Source: Amycolatopsis sp. NBC_00345 (GTDB lineage: Bacteria; Actinomycetota; Actinomycetes; Mycobacteriales; Pseudonocardiaceae). Taken from it: a DNA stretch of 64,000 bases. The translations under genes were made by a program, and so were the position numbers. The stretch is taken from assembly GCF_036116635.1 (NCBI RefSeq), contig NZ_CP107995.1, forward strand, positions 1,736,001-1,800,000, read 5' to 3'. Positions 32,901 to 44,300 of the stretch are shown one piece after another. The notes beneath the pieces were generated by a model. It did not search any database, was not told the DNA's origin, and was given only the letters and a program-made list of their open reading frames with translations. Within the stretch, counting starts at the first letter, position 1. Each line of letters begins with the position of its first letter.

Positions 32901-35253
32901 GTCGATCAACGGCCGGGTCGTGCACTCCCGTTACGACTCCCTCGGCCGCCGCGTGAGCCGCCGGACGCCCTCGGGCGCGGAGTCGGTGTTCGGCTACGAC
33001 ACCGTCGACCGCCCGACCGCACTGGCCACCGCCGGCCGCACGCTGCGGTTCGGCTACGACGCGGCGGGCCGGGAGACGGTGCGCAGGCTGGTGGGCGACA
33101 CCGGGCCGGTGGCGGAACTGCGCCAGGACTGGACGCCCACCGGGCAGCTGTCGGGGCAGACGGTGCTCCGCGGCGCGGACATCGTGCAGCGGCGCGAATA
33201 CGGGTACCTGCCCGACGGTTACCTCGCCGAGGTCGACGACCTGATCTCCGGGCCGCGCAGCCTCGACGTCGACCCCGACGGGCGGGTCCGCGCCGTGCGC
33301 GGCCCGCGCTGGCAGGAGAACTACGACTACGACCTGACCGGCGCCGTCACCGGGGCCGGCTGGTCCGGCGCGTCGGAGGCGGGCGGCTCCCGCGCCTACA
33401 CCGGCACGCTGCTCACCTCCGCCGGCGCCACCACCTACGCGCACGACGGCGACGGACGCGTCATCGCCCGGGAGCGCGGCGGGAAACGCTGGACCTACGA
33501 GTGGAGCGCGGAGAACCGGCTGGTCGGCGTCCGCACGCCGGAAGGCGCCGTGTGGCGCTACCGTTACGACCCGTTCGGCCGGCGCGTCGCCAAGCAGCGC
33601 CTCGACCAGGCAGGCGGCGTCGCCGAACAGGTCGAGTTCGCCTGGGACGGGCAGCGGCCCGCCGAGCAGGTCCACAGTGGACCGGGACGGCCGCCGGTCG
33701 CCACGGTGTGGGAGTACGCGCCCGGCGTCGAGCTTCCGCTCACCCAGACCGAGCGCGTCCTCGGCGCCACCGGGCCGGAGCGGTTCCACGCGATCGTCGC
33801 CGACCTGGTCGGCGCCCCCGCGGAACTGGTCGACGAGACCGGCGCGGTGGCCGGGCACCTGCACACCGCGCTGTGGGGCCCGGTCGTCTCGGCCGGGGGA
33901 ACGGCGGGCACCCCGCTGCGGTTCCCGGGCCAGTACCACGACGCCGAGACCGGGCTGCACTACAACCGGCACCGCTACTACGACCCCGAGACCGGGCGTT
34001 ACCTCTCCCACGACCCGCTGGGCCTGATCCCGGCACCGGACTCCATGGCCTACGTCGACAATCCGACCGCCATGATCGACCCGCTCGGCCTGGGCCCGCA
34101 GCGGACGACGCCCTGCGCGGCCAAGGCCGCTGCCGCGAATGCGGACGGGGGAGCCGGGTCGAACCGTTTCCACCCCTACAGCCGAGGGCAGTCCACCCCG
34201 AAGCCGGGGAAACAACGCAAATACCCGGAAAGCACCTATGGCGACCGCAACGCCGAGCGCAAGCGCCTCGACAACAAATTCGACTACAAGATCGACGGCG
34301 ACAGCACCCACCAGTCCGAGCACGTCGGCGGCTTCGACATCACGAACGACAACGGCGGCGCGAAGGGGGCGCGCACGGACAAGGACAACAAGCCCCTGGA
34401 GAACAACTCGTCGGCCTACTACGAGGACTGGGCCAACCACCGGTACCACCCGGGCACGGGCAAGGGCGGCGGCAACCACGAATCCGGGTTCACCAAGGGA
34501 GACGTGCGGGACGCGCCCAACACCAAGGAAGACAAGCCCGGCACCAAGCCCGAAGACAGCCTCGGCTACAACGACCGCCTCGGCTCCTACCGGTACGCCC
34601 AGCGCAAGGCCCTCGAGTCCAACGACCCGAGCACCGCGGTCCAGCTCAACCAGCTCGGCTACGCGCACCAGCAGGGCTTCCAGACCCCGGAAACGCTGAA
34701 GCAGCACGCGGACCCGCACAGCTTCTCCGACAAGATCTACCACGGGGACGATCCCAACCACACGCACAACCCGGACCACCCGCTCTACGACAAGGGCAAG
34801 GCGGACGCGGCGAAGGCCGAGCAGGACCGGCGGGACGCGATCGACAGCGAGTCGAACCTCCCGGGCCGGTCGGCGCTCGACGAGAAGAAGCGGATGCAGG
34901 TCGCCGACGACTCGTACCACAAAATGGTCGATGACATGCACCAGGGCGGCAAGGGCATGCGGTACAACCCGAGGCCGTTCGACGACGACGGCAATCCCAT
35001 CCCCACCCCGCCCGGCGGCAGCAAGGTCGACGGCAGCTCGCACGTGACCACCAGGCCGGTCGACCAGTGGGACGCGGCCGAGATGCACGCGGCACGGGAC
35101 GCGGCGCGCACCGGGAAGTGGCCGGGCGACGAGGCGTTCCAGTGGATGTACAAGGACCCGACGCCGGAGGACTGGGCGAAGCTGGAGCGCGGTGACTTCG
35201 ACCCGCCGCAGGTCTCGCCGAACCGGCCGGGCAGCCCGATGGACGTGGACTGA
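29926..35253 (+). CDS. RHS/YD-repeat polymorphic toxin with WXG-like N-terminus
   Basis: A 1,775-residue giant protein. Residues 1-160 are helical with SWTGPAADAY, a WXG100-like motif suggesting ESX-type export. Hydrophobic segments lie near 165-205 (ISWALQVVFTLGIGLTWVVP). A low-complexity tether with repeats of PKGGD-TTTSGDHSS follows. DPIDVATGAVLLQQEDVSLPG (near 385) opens the DUF6531-type region. About 25 YD repeats (Y-x-Y-D-x-x-G-R) fill 470-1330 and form the RHS shell. The core ends with YDPETGRYLSHDPLGL (to about 1370) and a second DPLGLG at 1385. The last 390 residues are the variable toxin tip: Gly/Asn/His/Asp-rich, with THQSEHVGGFD near 1460, and no family I know. Probably an interbacterial toxin. 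No immunity gene follows. Confidence 0.85.
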   Translation: MSNPLVAPTQDSTKAYSGISLLESAADLKSAIESGDWASVAMGAVGTALDALSMAMDPFGAILAAGVAWLMEHVGPLKEALNGLTGNADEIAAQSQTWANVAKELESVGGDLGDMVKADLESWTGPAADAYRQRSQDSVALLGSAQKGCEGASSGVKTAGEVVGAVRSLVRDIIAELIGHMISWALQVVFTLGIGLTWVVPQVVAAVAKTASKIADVTTRLVKALKALIPLLKKAGTLFEDAAKGLKSLKGGKVSAPPKTSKIDSTPKAPTPKGGDGGGTPKGGDSTTTSGDHSSPKGGDPTTTSGDHSSPKGGDNGGAGHSDPPGDTPKSPPPGDKAPSEQPHGDGTTTSSAPKDPPGDGSKIKDDPNPAEHKTPADEVTDCGDPIDVATGAVLLQQEDVSLPGALPLVVGRTHRSSYRVGRLFGPTWTSTLDERIEVEPDGLHLALADGTLLRYPVPRGMEAVLPESGPYLALRRVRHGFIVGDPRSDRMRYFAGRRGQAVLPLRALVDGAGNRIVLRYREGVPVAVEHSGGYRVEIDIADGLVTALRAPGSPVPLAEYRYDSARRLVEVTDAVGTPQKFTYDADGRLVRWDDVNGRWYRYGYDGRGRCVRAQGTGGYLDTELAYDTENRVTTVTDSLGAVTRYHLDEQLRVIGQTDPLGHTTSAERDRFGRVLAETDELGNVTRWDYDGIGNLIAVTRPDGSRIVIEYNEGRRPSTITGPDGGLWRYEYDRRGSLARTVDPAGAATSYTYDPHTGTMDSATDALGYVTRIQSNAAGLPVVITAPDGAVWRYGYDALGNTTSETDPLGHTTTMVSDAAGNLVQARDADGAIQRFASTARGNSEELTDARGGVSRIEYAQFDLPVSERRAGGGLLKYGYDTQLRLTSVTNERGLVWRYEFDAAGRMVGETDYNGRVLRYGYDAAGRLVRRTNGAGQTITIERDSVGRVVRRSSADEVVEYTYDAAGRLLSASTVDADVRFAYDARGRVLSESINGRVVHSRYDSLGRRVSRRTPSGAESVFGYDTVDRPTALATAGRTLRFGYDAAGRETVRRLVGDTGPVAELRQDWTPTGQLSGQTVLRGADIVQRREYGYLPDGYLAEVDDLISGPRSLDVDPDGRVRAVRGPRWQENYDYDLTGAVTGAGWSGASEAGGSRAYTGTLLTSAGATTYAHDGDGRVIARERGGKRWTYEWSAENRLVGVRTPEGAVWRYRYDPFGRRVAKQRLDQAGGVAEQVEFAWDGQRPAEQVHSGPGRPPVATVWEYAPGVELPLTQTERVLGATGPERFHAIVADLVGAPAELVDETGAVAGHLHTALWGPVVSAGGTAGTPLRFPGQYHDAETGLHYNRHRYYDPETGRYLSHDPLGLIPAPDSMAYVDNPTAMIDPLGLGPQRTTPCAAKAAAANADGGAGSNRFHPYSRGQSTPKPGKQRKYPESTYGDRNAERKRLDNKFDYKIDGDSTHQSEHVGGFDITNDNGGAKGARTDKDNKPLENNSSAYYEDWANHRYHPGTGKGGGNHESGFTKGDVRDAPNTKEDKPGTKPEDSLGYNDRLGSYRYAQRKALESNDPSTAVQLNQLGYAHQQGFQTPETLKQHADPHSFSDKIYHGDDPNHTHNPDHPLYDKGKADAAKAEQDRRDAIDSESNLPGRSALDEKKRMQVADDSYHKMVDDMHQGGKGMRYNPRPFDDDGNPIPTPPGGSKVDGSSHVTTRPVDQWDAAEMHAARDAARTGKWPGDEAFQWMYKDPTPEDWAKLERGDFDPPQVSPNRPGSPMDVD

Positions 35254-35260
35254 CCGTGGC

Positions 35261-35296
35261 CCGGGGCGGCCGGCCGGCAGGTGCCGGCCGCCCCGG
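35261..35296. terminator. Bidirectional terminator between RHS and PKS genes
   Basis: Thirteen-base arms CCGGGGCGGCCGG (35261-35273) and its complement (35284-35296), 10-base loop, in the 48-base gap between the convergent RHS and PKS stops. Confidence 0.7.
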
Positions 35297-35301
35297 ACTC
35301 A

Positions 35302-38300
35302 TCAGTGGGACAGCTCGTTGTCGATGAACGCGAACATCTCGTCGTCGGACGCGGTGGTCGTGTCCAGCGCCGTGGTGTCCGCTTCGTCCAATGTGGACAT
35401 CACGCGCTGGAGCCTCGACCGGAGTTCGGCGCGTCCGGCTTCGTCGGCCGTGCCGAGTGCTTCGTCGAGAGACGCCAGCAGTGTTTCCAGCGACAGCGGT
35501 TCCGCGGTCTCGGGCTTGAGCGCCGCGGCCAGTGACCCGGCCAGCGCGGCCGGGGTCGGGTAGTCGAACGCGACGGTCGTCGGCAGCCGCAGGCCGGTCG
35601 CGGCACCCAGTTCGTTGCGCAGTTCCACCGCGGTCAGCGAGTCCAGGCCCAAGTCCAGCAGGCCCGTCTCGGCGCCGATCCGGGTGGCGTCCTGGTGGCC
35701 GAGCACCTTCGCCACCACCGCGCGCACCTTGTCGAGCACCAGCGGCAGCCGGTCGGGCTCGGCGGCCGCGGCGACGGCCTCGGCGAACGACGGGCCGTCC
35801 GCCGCCTTGGCCCGTTTCGCCGGGGCCCTGACCAGCCCGGCGAACATCGGCGGCAGCGTCCCGGAACCGGCCTTTTCCCGCAACAGCGCGGTATCCACCG
35901 GCGCGGGCACCACCACGGGGTGCCCGCCGGTGAGCGCGGCGTCGAGCAGCTTCAGGCCGTGGCCGGGCTCGATGGCGGTCAAGCCCAGTGCGGCCAGCCG
36001 CGCGAGGTCGGCCGTCGAGAGCGCGTCGCCCATCCCGTCGCCGCCCCACAGGCCCCACGCCAGCGAAACCGCGGGCAGGCCGTGGCCGGCACGGTGCCGG
36101 GCCAGTGCGTCGAGGAAGGTGTTGGCGGCCGCGTAATTGGCCTGGCCGCCGGTTCCCAGCACCCCCGCCACCGAAGAGAACAGCGCGAACACCCGCAGGT
36201 CCAGCTCCCGGGTGAGTTCGTGCAGATGCCAGGCGGCGTCGACCTTCGCGCGGGTCACGGTGTCGAACCGGCCCGGGGTGAGCGCGCCGATCGTGCCGTC
36301 GTCGAGCACCCCCGCGACGTGCAGGACACCGACCAGCGGACGAGCCGCGGGCACGCCGGCGAGCAGCGCGCGCACGGCGTCCCGATCGGCCGCGTCACAG
36401 GCCTTCCACGTCGCTTCGGCCCCCAGCTCGGTCAGCTCCCGCACCAGCTCGACGGCCGCGGGGGAGTCCGGGCCGCGCCGTCCGGTGAGCAGCAGGTGGC
36501 GGGCGCCGTGCGTGGTGACCAGGTGCCGGGCGGTCAGCCGGCCGAGCGCGCCGCCCGCGCCGGTGATCAGCACGGTGCCCTCGGACAGGTCGAGCGCTTC
36601 GCCGTGGGGCACGCGCAGCCGGGTCAGCCTCGGTGTGGTGGCCGTGCCCGCGCGCAGGGTCGCCTGGAAGACCTGCGTGGCGAGCAGTCCGGGCAACGCG
36701 CGCAGCGACTCGGTCGTGCCGTCGAGGTCCACCAGGCCGAAGTTGCCCGGGTTCTCCGTCTCCGCACTGCGGATCAGGCCCCACAGCGCCGAGCCGGCCA
36801 GGTCGCCGCCGGTCAGCACGACCAGCCGCCCGGTGCCGGGGCCGGCCGCGAGCCAGGTCTGCGCCGCGGCCAGCAGCGCGTGCGTCCCGGCCCTGGTCGA
36901 GCCGGCGACCTCGGATTCCGGCGGTGCGGCGACGTAGAGCAGATCGCCGGAACGGCTCGGATCGGTGGCCAGCGCCTCGGTGACGTCCACGTGGGTGGGC
37001 ACTTCCCAGCCCACGGTGGCGGCCGCCGCGGCGAAACCCGCCGCGCCGGGGCCGACGGCGACGAGCGGTGCGGCCAGTGATTCGGACGGTGACTCGGGCA
37101 GCGGCTGGGACACCCAGTCCAGGCCGAGCAAGCCCGTGACCGAGGCGTTCATCGCGGAAGCGTCCGGCTCCCGCACGGTCAGCGCGTCGACCACCGCGAC
37201 CGGTGAGCCGCCAGGGCCGGCCAGGAGCAGCTGGTACGTGTCCGCCCCGGTCGGCCGCAGGCGCACGCGCAGCGTGGTGGCGCCCTCGGCGAAGACCCGG
37301 ATTCCCGACCAGGAGAACGGAAGCCGGACGACCCCGGCCGCGGTCGCCGCGCGGGCCAGCGGGTGCAGCGCCGAGTCCAGCAGCGCGGGGTGCAGGACGA
37401 ACCCGTCGGCCGCGGCCGGTGCCTCCTCGGGGACCGTGACCTCGGCGAGCAGGTCGTCGCCATCGGTCCACAACGCGGTCAGCCCTTGGAACGCCGGGCC
37501 GTAGCCGTAACCGTGATCGGCGAGTTCGGCGTACAGGCCCTCGATGCCGACAGCGGTCGCGGTCGGCGGCGGCCACTCGGTGAGGGGCTCCGCCGTGAGA
37601 TCGTCGTCGCCGAGAGCACCGGTCAGGTGCTGGGTCCATTCGGTCTCGCCGCTCACCGGGTCGGTCTGTCCGGAATGGACGGTGACGGCCCGGGAGCCGT
37701 GCTCGTCGGGGCCCGCCACCGTCAGCCGCACCGGGACGCCGCCGGTTTCCGGCAGCAGCAACGGGGTCTGGAGGATCAGCTCGGTCACCGACGCCAAGCC
37801 CAGCCGGGCCGCGGCCCACGCCGCGAGGTCGGCCAGCGCCGCGCCCGGCACCAGCACCGATCCGCCGATGGCGTGGTCCGCGAGCCACGGGTACTTCGCG
37901 AGCGACAGCTCCCCGGTGAAGACCGTGCCACCGTCGTCCGGCAGTTCGAGCGCCGCCCCCAGGAGCGGGTGGTCCACCGTGCCCAGGCCCAGTCCGGTCG
38001 CGTCGGCCGGCACCACCTGGCTGTCGATCCAGAAGCGCTCCCGCTGGAACGCGTAGGTCGGCAGCTCCGAGCCGGCCCCGCGGCCGAGGAACCCGGCCCA
38101 GCCGACCGCCGCGCCGCGCAGGTGCGCCGACACGACGGCCGTCGTCGCGGTGACCGGTTCCGGCCGGTCCCGCCGCAGCAGCGCGGCGGCGTGCACCACG
38201 GCGTCGTCCGGCAGGCAGCCGGCGACCGCGCCGGTCAGCACCGCGTCCGGCCCCAGCTCCAGGAACCGGGTGACGTCCTGGTCGTGCAGCGCCCGGATGG

Positions 38301-41300
38301 CGTCGAGCAGCCGCACCGGACGGCGGACGTGGCGCACCCAGTGCGCCGGGTCGGCCAGTTCGGCGTCCGAGGCCGCGGCCCCGGTCAGCGTGGAGACGAT
38401 GGGGATCCGGGCCGGGTGGAAGGTCAGGCCGGACACCACCGCCTCGAACTCGGCGAGCATCGGCTCCATCAGCGGCGAGTGGAACGCGTGGCTCACGCGC
38501 AGCCGCTTGGTCTTGCGGCCCCGCTCGGCGAGCTGCCCGGCGAGGGCCGTGACCACGTCCTCGGCTCCGGAAAGGACAGTCGAGTCAGGACCGTTCAGCG
38601 CGCCGATGCCCGCGGCGTCTTCGTGCCCGGCCAGCAGCTCCAGCACCTCGTCCTCGGTGGCCGCGACGGACACCATCGCTCCGCCTTCCGGCAGCGCCTG
38701 CATCAGCCGGCCCCGGGCGCAGACGAGCGTCGCGGCGTCCGCCAGCGACAGCACCCCCGACACGTGGGCCGCGGCGATCTCGCCGATGGAGTGGCCCGCC
38801 AGGAAGTCCGGGCGGAGGCCGGCGTGTTCGAGCAGGCGGAACAGCGCCACTTCGACGGCGAACAGTGCCGGCTGCGCGAACTCCGTACGGGACAAGGTCT
38901 CCGCGCCGTCGGGGTCGGCGACGAGCGCCCGCAGCGACCGTCCCAGCAGCGGGTCGACGGCCGCGCAGACCTCGTCGAACGCGGCGGCGTACTCCGGGCT
39001 CGCCGCGGCCAGCTCCAGCCCCATGCCGGGACGCTGGCTGCCCTGCCCGGTGAACAGGAACGCGGTCCGTCCGGCCAGCGCGGTGACTCCCGGCGTGCTC
39101 CCGTCGGCGATTTCGGCGAGGTCGGCCAGCAGCTCTCGCGCGTCGGTGCCGACGACCGCGGCGCGGTGCTCGAAGCGGGACCGGCCGGCCGCGAGCGTGG
39201 CGGCCACCGCGACGGGATCGGTGTCCATTGTGGTCAGATGCGTGTGCAGGCGTGCGGCCTGAGCCCGCAACGCTTCCGGGGTACGGCCCGAAACGATCCA
39301 GGGCACCGCCGGCGGCGGCGAGGCGACGGCCGGGTCCTCGGCCGGCTCGGGCTGCTCCAGGATGACGTGGGCGTTGGTGCCGCTGATACCGTACGACGAA
39401 ACGGCGGCGCGGCGCGGCCGGTCCACGTCCGGCCACGCTTCCGCGCCGGCCAGCAGCCGGATCGAGCCCGCCGACCAGTCGACGTGCCGGCTCGGCTCGC
39501 CCAGGTGCAGCGAACGCGGCAGCACGCCGTGCCGCATCGCCAGCACCATCTTGGCCACGCCGGCGACGCCCGCGGCGGCCTGGGTGTGGCCGATGTTGGA
39601 CTTCACCGAGCCCAGCAGCAGCGGCCGGTCCGCGGTGTGGTCCCGGCCGTAGGTGGCCACCAGCGCCTGCGCCTCGATCGGGTCGCCCAGCCGGGTCCCG
39701 GTGCCGTGGGCCTCGACCGCGTCGACGTCGGCGCCGCTCAGGCGGGCGCTCGCCAGCGCCTGGCGGACCACGCGTTCCTGGGCGAGGCCGTTGGGCGCGG
39801 TGAGGCCGTTGGACGCGCCGTCCTGGTTGATCGCCGAGCCGCGGACCAGCGCCAGCACCCGGTGGCCGTTACGACGGGCGTCCGAGAGCCGTTCGACGAG
39901 CAGCATGCCCGCGCCCTCGCCCCAGCCGGTGCCGTCGGCGGAGTCGGCGAACGCCTTGCACCGGCCGTCCGGCGACATCGCGCGCTGCCGGCTGAACTCC
40001 AGCAGCGTCGCCGGAGTCGCCATCACGGTCACCCCGCCGGCCAGTGCCAGGTCGCATTCGCGGTTGCGCAGTGCTTGCGCCGCAAGGTGAAGCGCGACCA
40101 GCGAAGACGAGCAGGCCGTGTCGACCGTGACTGCGGGCCCCTCCAGACCCATGGTGTACGAGACGCGGCCGGACGCGACGCTGCCGGTGCTGCCCGAAAC
40201 CAGGTACCCCTCGTAGTTCGGTGCCGCGCCACGGCCCTGCAGCCGGCCGCCGTAGTCGTCGTACATCACGCCCGCGAAGACGCCGGTGCGCGAGCCGCGC
40301 ATCTTCTCCGGGTCGATCGCGGCGTGCTCGACGGCCTCCCACGCGGTCTCCAGCAGCAGGCGCTGCTGCGGGTCCGTGGTGAGGGCTTCGCGCGGGCTCA
40401 TGCCGAAGAACGCCGGGTCGAATTCGCCCGCCTGGTGCAGGAATCCGCCCCGGTTGGCGATCGACGTGCCCGGCACGTCCGACTCCGGCTGGTACAGGTC
40501 CTGCGGCCAGCCGCGGTCGACCGGCAGCTCGGAGGTGGCGTCGACTTCTTCGGTGACGAGCCGCCACAGGTCCTCCGGCGACGAGACGCCGGGGTAGCGC
40601 AGGCCCATCCCGACGATCGCGATCACGTCGTCATCGGTGTCCGAAGCGGGCTTCGCGGCCGAGGCGACCACGTCGTCGCTCGCGCCGAGGACCTCGTCCA
40701 GGACGAACTTGGCGAGCGAGCGCACCGTCGGGTGATTGAAGGTGACCGTGGCCGGCAGCCGGGTCCCGGTGGCCGTGCCGAGCCGGTTGCGCAGGTCCAC
40801 CGAGGTCAGCGAATCGAAGCCGAGTTCCCGGAAGGCCCGGTCCTCCTCGACCGGGCCGGAGCCCGTGTGGCCGAGGACTTCGGCGGCCTGCCCGCGGACC
40901 AGGTCCAGCACCGCCGCCGCGCGTTGTTCGGCGGGAAGACCGCGCAGCCGGGCGGCGAACTGTGCACCGGGCGCGGCCTGAGCCCGCCGGCGCGGCTTGG
41001 CCATCGACCGCAGCACCGCGGGCAGCTCCGGCCCGTCGGTCAGCTTGGCCCGGTCGACCCGGGCGGTGACCAGCGCCGGCGCGGAGTGCGCCAGCGCGGC
41101 GTCGAACATGGCCAGGCCTTCTTCGGCGGAGATCGCGGCCACGCCGGTGCGCGCGAGCCGGGCGCGGTCGGCGTCGTCGAGCGTTCCGCCCATGCCGCCT
41201 GTGCCGCTGTCGGTGTCCCATAGGCCCCACGCCAATGCGGTCGCGGGGAGCCCGGCGGCGTGCCGGTGGTGGGCGAGGGCGTCCAGGAAGGCGTTCGCCG

Positions 41301-44300
41301 CGGCGTATCCGGCCTGGCCGGCGGTGCCGACCGTGCCGGCGATCGAGGAGAACAGCACAAACGCGCCGAGGCCGAGGTCCGCGGTGGCCTCGTGCAGATG
41401 CCAGGCGCCGACGGCCTTGGGCCGGAAGACGGCCTCGTTGCGTTCCCGGGTGAGGGCGGAGAACGCACCGTCGTCGAGGATCCCCGCGGTGTGCACGACC
41501 GCGGTCAGCGGCCGGTCGGCGGGGATGCTCGCGAGCAGCTCGTCCAGCGCGGTGCGGTCGGCCGCGTCGCAGGCCTCGACCCGGACGTCCGCGCCCAGCT
41601 CGGTGAGTTCGGCGAGCACGTCGTCGCCGCGCCCGGATCGGTTGGTGAGCACCAGGTTCCGCGCTCCGTGGCGTTCGACCAGGTGGCGGGCGACGAGGCG
41701 GCCGAGTGCGCCGGTGCCGCCGGTGACCAGCACGGTGCCGTCGCTCCAGTCCGGGGCGGACGGCCGCGGTTCCGGGGCGGCGTCGGCCAGCCTCGGCACG
41801 GTGACCACGTCGCCGTGCACGGCGGCCTGTGGTTCGCCGGACGCGATCGCCCGCTGCAGGGCGTCGGCTGACGCGTCTTCGGCGCGGGCGATCAGCGTGA
41901 TCCGGTCCGGGTTCTCGGTCTGCGCGGAACGCAGCAGGCCCCAGGCCGCGGCCGTGGCGAGGTCGGTGGTCTCCGGCGTGACGACGACCAGCCGGGACCC
42001 GGCGAAGCGGTCGTCGGCCAGCCAGTCCTGCACGAGGGCCAGCGCCGCGGCGATGGCCTTCTTGGCGTGCGGCACGGACAGCCGCGCCACGATGATGTCC
42101 GGCGTGGCACCGTCCACTGTGGCCAGTTCGGGGTACGCCGGCCAGCCCGGCGGCACCTCGCCGAGCACCGCGACCGATCCGGCGGGCTCCGCTGACGGTG
42201 CGGTGATCGGCTGCCAGCGCACTTCGAGGAGCGAGTCAGCCGGCGCACGCAACGCCGCGGCGGCGGTCGGGCGCAGCGTCATCGCCCGGATCTGCGCGAC
42301 CTCGGCGCCGTTCTGGTCGGTCACCGTGAGCGAGACCTGGTCCGGCTCACCGGTCGGCCGGGCCCGGACGCGGATCGCGGTCGCTCCGCCGGACAGGTGA
42401 ACGTCGCTGAAGGCGAAGGGCACCAACGGTTTCGCCGGGTCCGGTGAGCCGAGGACGACCACGTGCAGTGCGGCGTCCAGCAGCGCGGGGTGGATGGTGA
42501 AGGCCCCCGAGTCGACGCCTTCCGGCAACCGCGCCTCGGCGTACAGGTCCTCTCCGTCGCGCCACGCGTCGACCACACACTGGAACGCCGGGCCGTAGTC
42601 GTAGCCGAGTTCGGCCAGCGTCGAATAGAACCCGTCGGACAGCCGGGTCGCCCCGGAGGGCGGCCACGGGAACGGGGGAGCGGCGGTCGTGGCCTCGGCG
42701 TTCAGCGAACCGCTCGCGTGCAGGGTCCATTCGGCGTCCGGCTCGGCCGCGGGCCGGGAGTGCACCTCGATCTCGCGGCGGCCGTCCCGCTCACCGGAGA
42801 TCAACACCTGCAGCCGGTACGCCCCGGTTTCGGTGAGCACCAGCGGTGCCCGCAGCGTGAGTTCCTCGACCACCGGCGTGCCCAGCCGTTCTCCGGCGAA
42901 GGCGGCGAGCTCCACCCAGGCCATGCCGGGCACCAGCACGGCCCCGGCCACGGTGTGGTCCACCAGGAACGGCGCGCTCTCCCGCGACAGCAGGCCGGTG
43001 AAGACCGCGCCACCCGCGGCGGCCAGCCGGACGTCCGCGCCCAGCAACGGATGCGCGGCCGGGTCGAGCCCGAGCGCGGCCGTTCCGGCGGACGTCACCG
43101 GAGCCAGCCAGTACGTCGTCTCCTCGAACGGGTAGGTCGGCAGCGCGACCGGCGGCGCGGCGGGGAACACGGTGGAGAAGCCGACCTCGGCGCCGGCCGC
43201 GTGGGCCGTGCCCAACGCCCGGATCCAGTCCGTGGCCTCGGTTTCCGGGCTGCGGACGAAGGCGATCGCAGTTGTGTCGAGGGTTTCGGCCACCGCCGGC
43301 GTCACCGCCGCCGAAGGGCCGATCTCGACGAACACCGTGGCCCCGGCCTCGGCCAGCTCTCGGACGCCGTCCGCGAACCGCACGGTCGAGCGGATCTGGC
43401 GCGCCCAGTACGCCGGGGAGGTGAGTTCGCCCGCCGGGGCGCCGGTCACCGAGGAGATCACCGGGATCTCCGGTTCCCGCCAGTCCGCTTCGGCCGCGAT
43501 CCGCTCGAACTCGGCGAGCACCCCGTCCATGTGCGCGGAGTGGAACGCGTGGCTGACCCGCAGCCGCTTGGTCCGTCGGCCTCGCCCGGCGAGCAGCTGT
43601 GCCACCGCCTCGGCCCGGTCCGGATCGCCCGCGAGCACTGCCGACGCGGGGCTGTTGAGCGCCGCGATGTCCACGCCGCCACCGAGTTCGGCGATGGCCG
43701 CGGCCACCTCCGCCTCGGTCGCCTCGACCGCGATCATCGCGCCGCCCTCGGGGGCGGCCTGCATCAGCCGGCCGCGGGCCACGGCGAGCTTCGCCGCGTC
43801 GGCCAGGCTCAGCACTCCGGCGACGTGCGCGGCCGCCAGCTCACCGATGGAGTGGCCGAGCAGCAGGTCGGGGACCAGGCCCCGCGAGCACGCCAGGCGG
43901 TACAGCGCCACCTCGACGGCGAACAGCGCGGGTTGCGTGAATTCGGTGCGGTCCAGCTGAGTGCTGTCTTCGGCGAGGATGATCGGCAGCAGCGGACGGC
44001 CCAGGTGCTCGTCGACCGCGGCGCAGACCTGGGCCAGTGCCTCGGCGAACACCGGCTCCCGCTCGGCGAGGTCCCGTCCCATGCCCGCGCGCTGGCTGCC
44101 CTGCCCGCTGAACAGGAACGCGACCTTGCCCCCGGCCGCCGTCCCGGTGACGACGTCCGGCGAGGTCCGTCCTTCGGCCAGCGCGGTCAGCCCGGCGGTG
44201 AACTCCGCGGCCGTCGTGCCGAATACGACCGCGCGGTGGTCGAACCGGGTCCGGCCGGTCGCCAGCGTCCTCCCGACGGCGACGGGATCGAGCGCCGCCG

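Noticed and set aside
29899..35088. 1,729-codon minus-strand frame opposite the RHS gene
   Set aside because: Composition is Val/Arg/Gly-rich with no motif; it mirrors the YD repeats.
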